DNA from: Photobacterium malacitanum
GTDB taxonomy: Bacteria; Pseudomonadota; Gammaproteobacteria; Enterobacterales; Vibrionaceae
Reading direction: 5' to 3'
Assembly: GCF_900185615.1 (NCBI RefSeq)
Contig: NZ_FYAK01000005.1
Span: 1-64,000, forward strand
Length of the DNA: 64,000 nucleotides
Made by a program: the position numbers and the translations under genes
Notes under the pieces: model-generated
The model's input: only the letters and a program-made list of their open reading frames with translations
Told to the model about the DNA's origin: nothing
Databases searched by the model: none
Shown here: positions 61,026 through 64,000 of the stretch, one piece after another
Position numbering within the stretch: position 1 is the first letter of the stretch
How the letters are laid out: the number at the start of each line of letters is the position of its first letter

Positions 61026-61418
61026 TTATTTTGCAGGTGCAAAGTCTTCAGCTGCTTGGCGGTGTGCAGTGTAGATTGCTTCACCGTCACTTTCTGCATC
61101 AAAGATAACTTTAACGTCAGCAGAGAACAGAATAACGTCGCCTACTTCAGCAACGTATTTGTTGCCTTCCATATCGCGCATGACGATCTTACCTTTCGTT
61201 ACTACTTTGTACTCTACAGAATCGTAGAAGTATTCAAACTCTACGCCCGGAGACATAGTGAAGTGACCAATCGTCAATGGCGCACTGTTGTTAGTAACAG
61301 CAACTTCAGCCATGTCGCTTTTTAGGCCTTCAACTTCTAGCAGTTTGCTTAGGTCGTTTAGCTTAAAAGTACCAGCTTTGATCAGCGAAATACCTGGCTT
61401 TTCAGTTAATGTCGTCAT
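61026..61418 (-). CDS. EutQ-like cupin protein
   Basis: A 130-aa single-domain cupin that resembles the C-terminal domain of the ethanolamine-utilisation protein EutQ. It shows a GVEFEYFYDSVEYKVVTKGKI strand pair and a GDVILFSADVKVIF second motif. The classical metal-binding His residues of cupin motif 1 are not evident (EYFYDSVEYK), so metal binding is doubtful. The ATG at 61418 follows AAGGA by eight bases; the open frame extends 46 codons upstream into the alcohol dehydrogenase end without support. It lies 68 bases after an iron alcohol dehydrogenase; no other eut genes are present. Confidence 0.72.
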   Translation of the reverse strand: MTTLTEKPGISLIKAGTFKLNDLSKLLEVEGLKSDMAEVAVTNNSAPLTIGHFTMSPGVEFEYFYDSVEYKVVTKGKIVMRDMEGNKYVAEVGDVILFSADVKVIFDAESDGEAIYTAHRQAAEDFAPAK

Positions 61419-61441
61419 TGGATTTGTCCTTTTTTTTATAA

Positions 61442-61475
61442 TAATGGCTGGGAATTTTCCCCAGCCTTTTTGTAG
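61442..61475. terminator. Hairpin between alcohol dehydrogenase and cupin genes
   Basis: GGCTGGGAA-TTT-TCCCCAGCC is followed by five T on the plus strand. Both neighbours are on the minus strand, where it is preceded by A and has no T-run after it, so it is more likely an intercistronic RNA hairpin than a terminator for them. Confidence 0.5.
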
Positions 61476-61486
61476 GGTGGTACGTA

Positions 61487-62638
61487 TTACATGCGTGCTT
61501 TGAAGATCGCTACGATTTCTTCTAGGCTCGCTTTGCGTGGGTTCGTTAGAGAACACGCATCGTTTAGAGCGTTTTGCGCCATGAACGCTAGCTTATCTTC
61601 AGTTACACCCAAATCAGCTAGGCGTTGCTTGGTACCTACCTTTTCAGAGAGTGCATCAATCGCTTCAAGGGCGGCATTTACTGCTTGCTCTTGGGTCATT
61701 GCTGCGGTGTCGATACCCATAGCTTTAGCGATATCAACAAAACGTTCTGGTACTTGTTTGGCGTTAAAGCGCGAAACTTCTGCCAATAGGATAGCGTTAC
61801 ATAGGCCGTGAGCCAGGTCGTAAACACCGCCTAATTGGTGCGCCATTGAGTGAACGTAACCTAAAGAAGCATTAGAGAATGCCATACCAGCAAGGTACTC
61901 GCCGTACTGCATTGCATCACGTGCTGCGCGATTTTGACCGTCGTTCACAGCTGTTTCTAGGTTGTTTACAATCAGCTCAATGGCTTTAATCGCTGATGCA
62001 TCAGTGATTGGGGTTGCAGCTGTTGAAACATAGGCTTCAACCGCGTGCGTTAATGCATCCATACCGGTTGCAGCGGTTAGGAACTTAGGCATTGCGACCA
62101 TTAGCTCTGAATCGTTCACTGCAATAATTGGCGTGAAGTGCTTATCAACCACTGGGTATTTGGTTTCATCTTCTTGGTTAGTGATGATGGCAAATACTGT
62201 CATTTCTGAAGCAGTACCTGCTGTTGTGTTCACGGTTACCAATGGCAGTTGTGGCTTCTTAGATAGATGCACACCTTTAGAGTAATCACGAATATGACCA
62301 CCGTTCGCTGCCACTAATGCGATACCTTTTGCAGTATCGTGAGATGAACCACCACCAAATGAAATCACAAAATCAGCATGGCTTTGTGCAAGCAGCGCAA
62401 GGCCATCTTCAATGTTTTTCTCAGTTGGGTTTGGCTGTACACCATCGTAAATAGTGTACTCAAGGCCGTGCGCAGTTAACTCGTCAGTTAGCTTGCTAAC
62501 CAGACCCACTTCAACTAATACACCGTCAGTGACGATAAGGGCTTTTTTCAGCTCTTTTGATGCCAATTCAGCACCTAGAGATTGAATAGCGTTAGGACCC
62601 ATTAGTGTTACAGGTGGCATGTAGAATACATTGCTCAT
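61487..62638 (-). CDS. Iron-containing alcohol dehydrogenase (group III)
   Basis: A 383-aa NAD(P)-dependent dehydrogenase with a Rossmann domain (GGGSSHDTAKG, residues 95-105) and an iron-binding helical domain (GMDALTHAVEAY; HSMAHQLGGVYDLAHG, which supply the metal-ligand Asp and His residues). The length and sequence resemble E. coli YiaY and Zymomonas AdhB as I recall them. The substrate (ethanol, other primary alcohol or lactaldehyde-type) cannot be read. It is followed by the EutQ-like cupin, with which it may be co-transcribed. Confidence 0.92.
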   Translation of the reverse strand: MSNVFYMPPVTLMGPNAIQSLGAELASKELKKALIVTDGVLVEVGLVSKLTDELTAHGLEYTIYDGVQPNPTEKNIEDGLALLAQSHADFVISFGGGSSHDTAKGIALVAANGGHIRDYSKGVHLSKKPQLPLVTVNTTAGTASEMTVFAIITNQEDETKYPVVDKHFTPIIAVNDSELMVAMPKFLTAATGMDALTHAVEAYVSTAATPITDASAIKAIELIVNNLETAVNDGQNRAARDAMQYGEYLAGMAFSNASLGYVHSMAHQLGGVYDLAHGLCNAILLAEVSRFNAKQVPERFVDIAKAMGIDTAAMTQEQAVNAALEAIDALSEKVGTKQRLADLGVTEDKLAFMAQNALNDACSLTNPRKASLEEIVAIFKARM

Positions 62639-62897
62639 AATGAAGCTCCGTTAATATTTATTAATTTATGTTGGCTTACCGCATGTGCCATAAGCCGAAA
62701 TTTTTTATAGAGATTGAAATAGCAAAGTGAGTGTTACCGACACCACATCTTTATTGTTATTTATTGTTATTGGTGGTGTTGATGTCGATGTAGTCATCTT
62801 CTCATTTACTGAAACATAAACAATAGACTCAAAAAGCAAATTACTATTACACATACGTAATAATCATATTGAGCGCATTGGCTGCTGCTGTCTGTGG

Positions 62898-63140
62898 TTA
62901 TTTATCTGCCGCTGATAGCAATTTTTCAGCAAAGCTTAAGTGCGCTTTAGGTTGGGTAAATACCACACCTGAGTGTGAACGCTCTGCGGTACCTTGCTTT
63001 TGGTAGTGTCCAGCATTTAGGCTATTAACGGCTGCTTTTTCAAACTGTACATTACCTGTGAAGGCACCATCTTTTGCTGATGCGTTGTAAGACATAGCGA
63101 TAATAGCGGTGGCGATGGCTGCTTTAATAACTGTTTTCAT
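62898..63140 (-). CDS. Small secreted protein, unknown function
   Basis: An 80-aa protein with a clear Sec signal peptide (MKTVIKAAIATAIIAMSYNASA, cleavage before KDGAF). The mature part is about 58 aa, basic and without Cys (GAFTGNVQFEKAAVNSLNAG; AHLSFAEKLLSAADK). The ATG at 63140 is preferred because it begins the signal peptide; the open frame extends 22 codons upstream. The ribosome site is weak (AAGG at 11 bases). I do not recognise the family. It is alone, between the dehydrogenase and the minisatellite. Confidence 0.6.
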   Translation of the reverse strand: MKTVIKAAIATAIIAMSYNASAKDGAFTGNVQFEKAAVNSLNAGHYQKQGTAERSHSGVVFTQPKAHLSFAEKLLSAADK

Positions 63141-63278
63141 GAGTAATAAAACCTTGTGTATTGATATTTGTGAACGCCTTGTGCGTTTCGATGGGGTTAT
63201 TATCAATAATTACACCAAAAACAACAATACCATTAAAATACAAAAGATTGTTACTATATAGGAACAATTGGGAAGGAC

Positions 63279-63367
63279 AGAGGCGAGAGTTCGAGGTTGC
63301 GAGGTTGCGAGTTGCGAGTTGCGAGTTGAGAGGCGAGAGTCGAGAGTCGAGAGTCGAGAGTTCGAGG
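63279..63367. repeat. Heptamer minisatellite (GAGAGTC / GCGAGTT units)
   Basis: Two runs of 7-bp tandem units abut: GTTGCGA-type units (about 63295-63327) and GAGAGTC-type units (about 63336-63360). The block GAGAGTTCGAGG occurs at both ends (63285-63296 and 63356-63367). The strand composition is strongly G-rich against C-poor, unlike the surroundings. Flanking sequence is non-coding. Confidence 0.9.
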
Positions 63368-63651
63368 AATAGCACGGCAGTTGTGGCGATGGTGAGTGTT
63401 TTCGTTGGTTTGGGAGTAAATGGGACGTATAGCAGCAATGGCGGTGGGTCGTAACTTGGTTAACAACCTCATAACCCCACTTTTAAGCTGATTTAGCTCG
63501 ATAAAAGCTATAAAACATCGGCTTTGCTAACATTATTCCTCGAACACTGATCACGAAGTGCGGATTAGATGGGTACTGTTAAATACAGCCGTAAATAATA
63601 AAAAGTGTAATTAGTATCATGATATTTATGAGTTAAGTTGATTATGATTAT

Positions 63652-63671
63652 CCCCTTTAATAAGGGGGTTT
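63652..63671 (+). terminator. Hairpin with T-run before the last gene
   Basis: CCCCTT-TAAT-AAGGGG followed by GTTTTTG. It lies about 50 bases upstream of the partial gene at 63722, with no plus-strand gene to its left, so it may be an attenuator-like leader element or the end of an unseen transcript. Confidence 0.6.
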
Positions 63672-63721
63672 TTGCGTAAAAGTAAAAACTCCTATTATTT
63701 GTTAAGTTTCTAGGAGGATAT

Positions 63722-64000
63722 GTGAGACAAATATCAAAAGCTCGCTTTGAGGCTTTGAGTTATGCACGAATTCCATTTGTTAAATTTATTTCTGAAGATA
63801 TTGAGTGGTATTCAAATGATAATAATGCAGTTTTAGGCACAATTTTACTGGATAAAATTGATAACGATTACGTTGCTATGGTGCTATGGTGCTAGGAAGA
63901 GATGAAGCTGGAGTTTTTAGATGTATAGATCAAGAACACAGCATTCCTAAAATTGTTGATGCTAGATCTATATTATTAAGAAAGATGGATCATCACTCTA
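63722..64000 (+). pseudogene. Frameshifted partial gene, unknown function
   Basis: The reading frame starts at GTG 63722 behind TAGGAGGATAT, a strong ribosome site. It encodes MRQISKARFEALSYARIPFV, continues to LDKIDNDYVAMVLWC, and stops at TAG 63893. A perfect tandem duplication of the octamer GCTATGGT (63875-63882 and 63883-63890) lies just before the stop. Removing one copy restores an open frame that runs to the window end (VAMVLGRDEAGVFRCIDQEH, then KIVDARSILLRKMDHHS). The gene is therefore broken or phase-variable, and also cut by the window edge. The low-GC composition suggests accessory DNA. The protein resembles a widespread uncharacterised family as I remember it, but no function is assigned. 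Confidence 0.75.

Larger units (their letters stand above)
63141..63721. other. Non-coding region with minisatellite
   Basis: About 580 bases without a credible gene. Open frames on both strands here arise from the heptamer repeat (63279-63367). Further right are AT-rich sequence and a hairpin with T-run at 63652-63671. I found no tRNA, attachment site or transposase. Confidence 0.6.

Noticed and set aside
63124..63472. Several 70-105-codon frames on both strands over the minisatellite
   Set aside because: They exist because the heptamer repeat lacks stop codons in several frames; the predicted products are repetitive Arg/Glu or Leu/Ser strings without starts that have ribosome sites.

Overview
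The window reads as chromosomal core of a gammaproteobacterium of the family Vibrionaceae. The best guess is Photobacterium or a close relative. This rests on gene order (recA-alaS-lysC-csrA followed by a Ser/Arg tRNA array; pncC-mutS beside rpoS-nlpD-pcm-surE-truD-ispF-ispD-ftsB-eno-pyrG-mazG-relA-rlmD-barA) and on remembered protein similarity. No database search was possible, so the genus is an inference. Nearly everything is dense housekeeping sequence. Accessory signs appear in the recX position (7 kb), at 43.5-45.2 kb, and from about 60 kb to the right edge.

Layout. 1-1.3 kb: seven minus-strand tRNA genes, four Arg(ACG) and three Ser(GCT), behind one good promoter. 1.3-8.9 kb: csrA, lysC, alaS, a Kch-type potassium channel where recX is expected, recA with a LexA box between -35 and -10, and pncC. 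9-11.7 kb: mutS on the plus strand. 11.7-25.8 kb: minus-strand run from rpoS back to rlmD. 25.9-28.7 kb: barA. 28.8-37.9 kb: the minus-strand block rpoE-rseA-rseB-rseC-lepA-lepB-rnc-era-recO-pdxJ-acpS, preceded by a candidate sigma-E promoter. 38.4-43.5 kb: nadB, sdhE-ygfX, ygfZ, a YbaK-type deacylase and a LysR regulator. 43.5-44.5 kb: a compact three-gene unit encoding a DUF134 regulator, a NifX-like protein with a Cys-rich tail, and an NqrM-like protein, with a perfect 14-bp palindrome upstream. 45.2-51.2 kb: orphan gcvH, ubiI, ubiH, ygfB, zapA, 6S RNA, the 5-formyl-THF cyclo-ligase gene and rpiA. 51.4-58.5 kb: serA, yggE, mscS, fbaA, pgk, epd. 58.9-64 kb: a DUF2333 protein, a cold-shock protein, two small secreted proteins, an EutQ-like cupin with an iron alcohol dehydrogenase, a heptamer minisatellite, and a gene broken by an 8-bp tandem duplication at the edge.

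How the genes work together. Several global control systems lie close together: CsrA and BarA (Csr cascade), RecA/LexA (SOS), RpoS, RelA (ppGpp), RpoE/RseABC (envelope stress) and 6S RNA. Fixed blocks serve translation and ribosome assembly (alaS, lepA, era, rnc, truD, rlmD), isoprenoid and quinone synthesis (ispD, ispF, ubiH, ubiI), and central carbon metabolism (eno, pgk, fbaA, epd, rpiA).

Compared with the E. coli order, recX, pepP, gcvT, gcvP, argO and rseD are missing from their usual positions. No CRISPR array, transposase, prophage or complete defence system was seen. The most interesting items are the DUF134/NifX/NqrM unit with its palindrome, the duplication-frameshifted gene at 63.7 kb, the heptamer minisatellite, and the PurR/LacI-type operator in front of fbaA.
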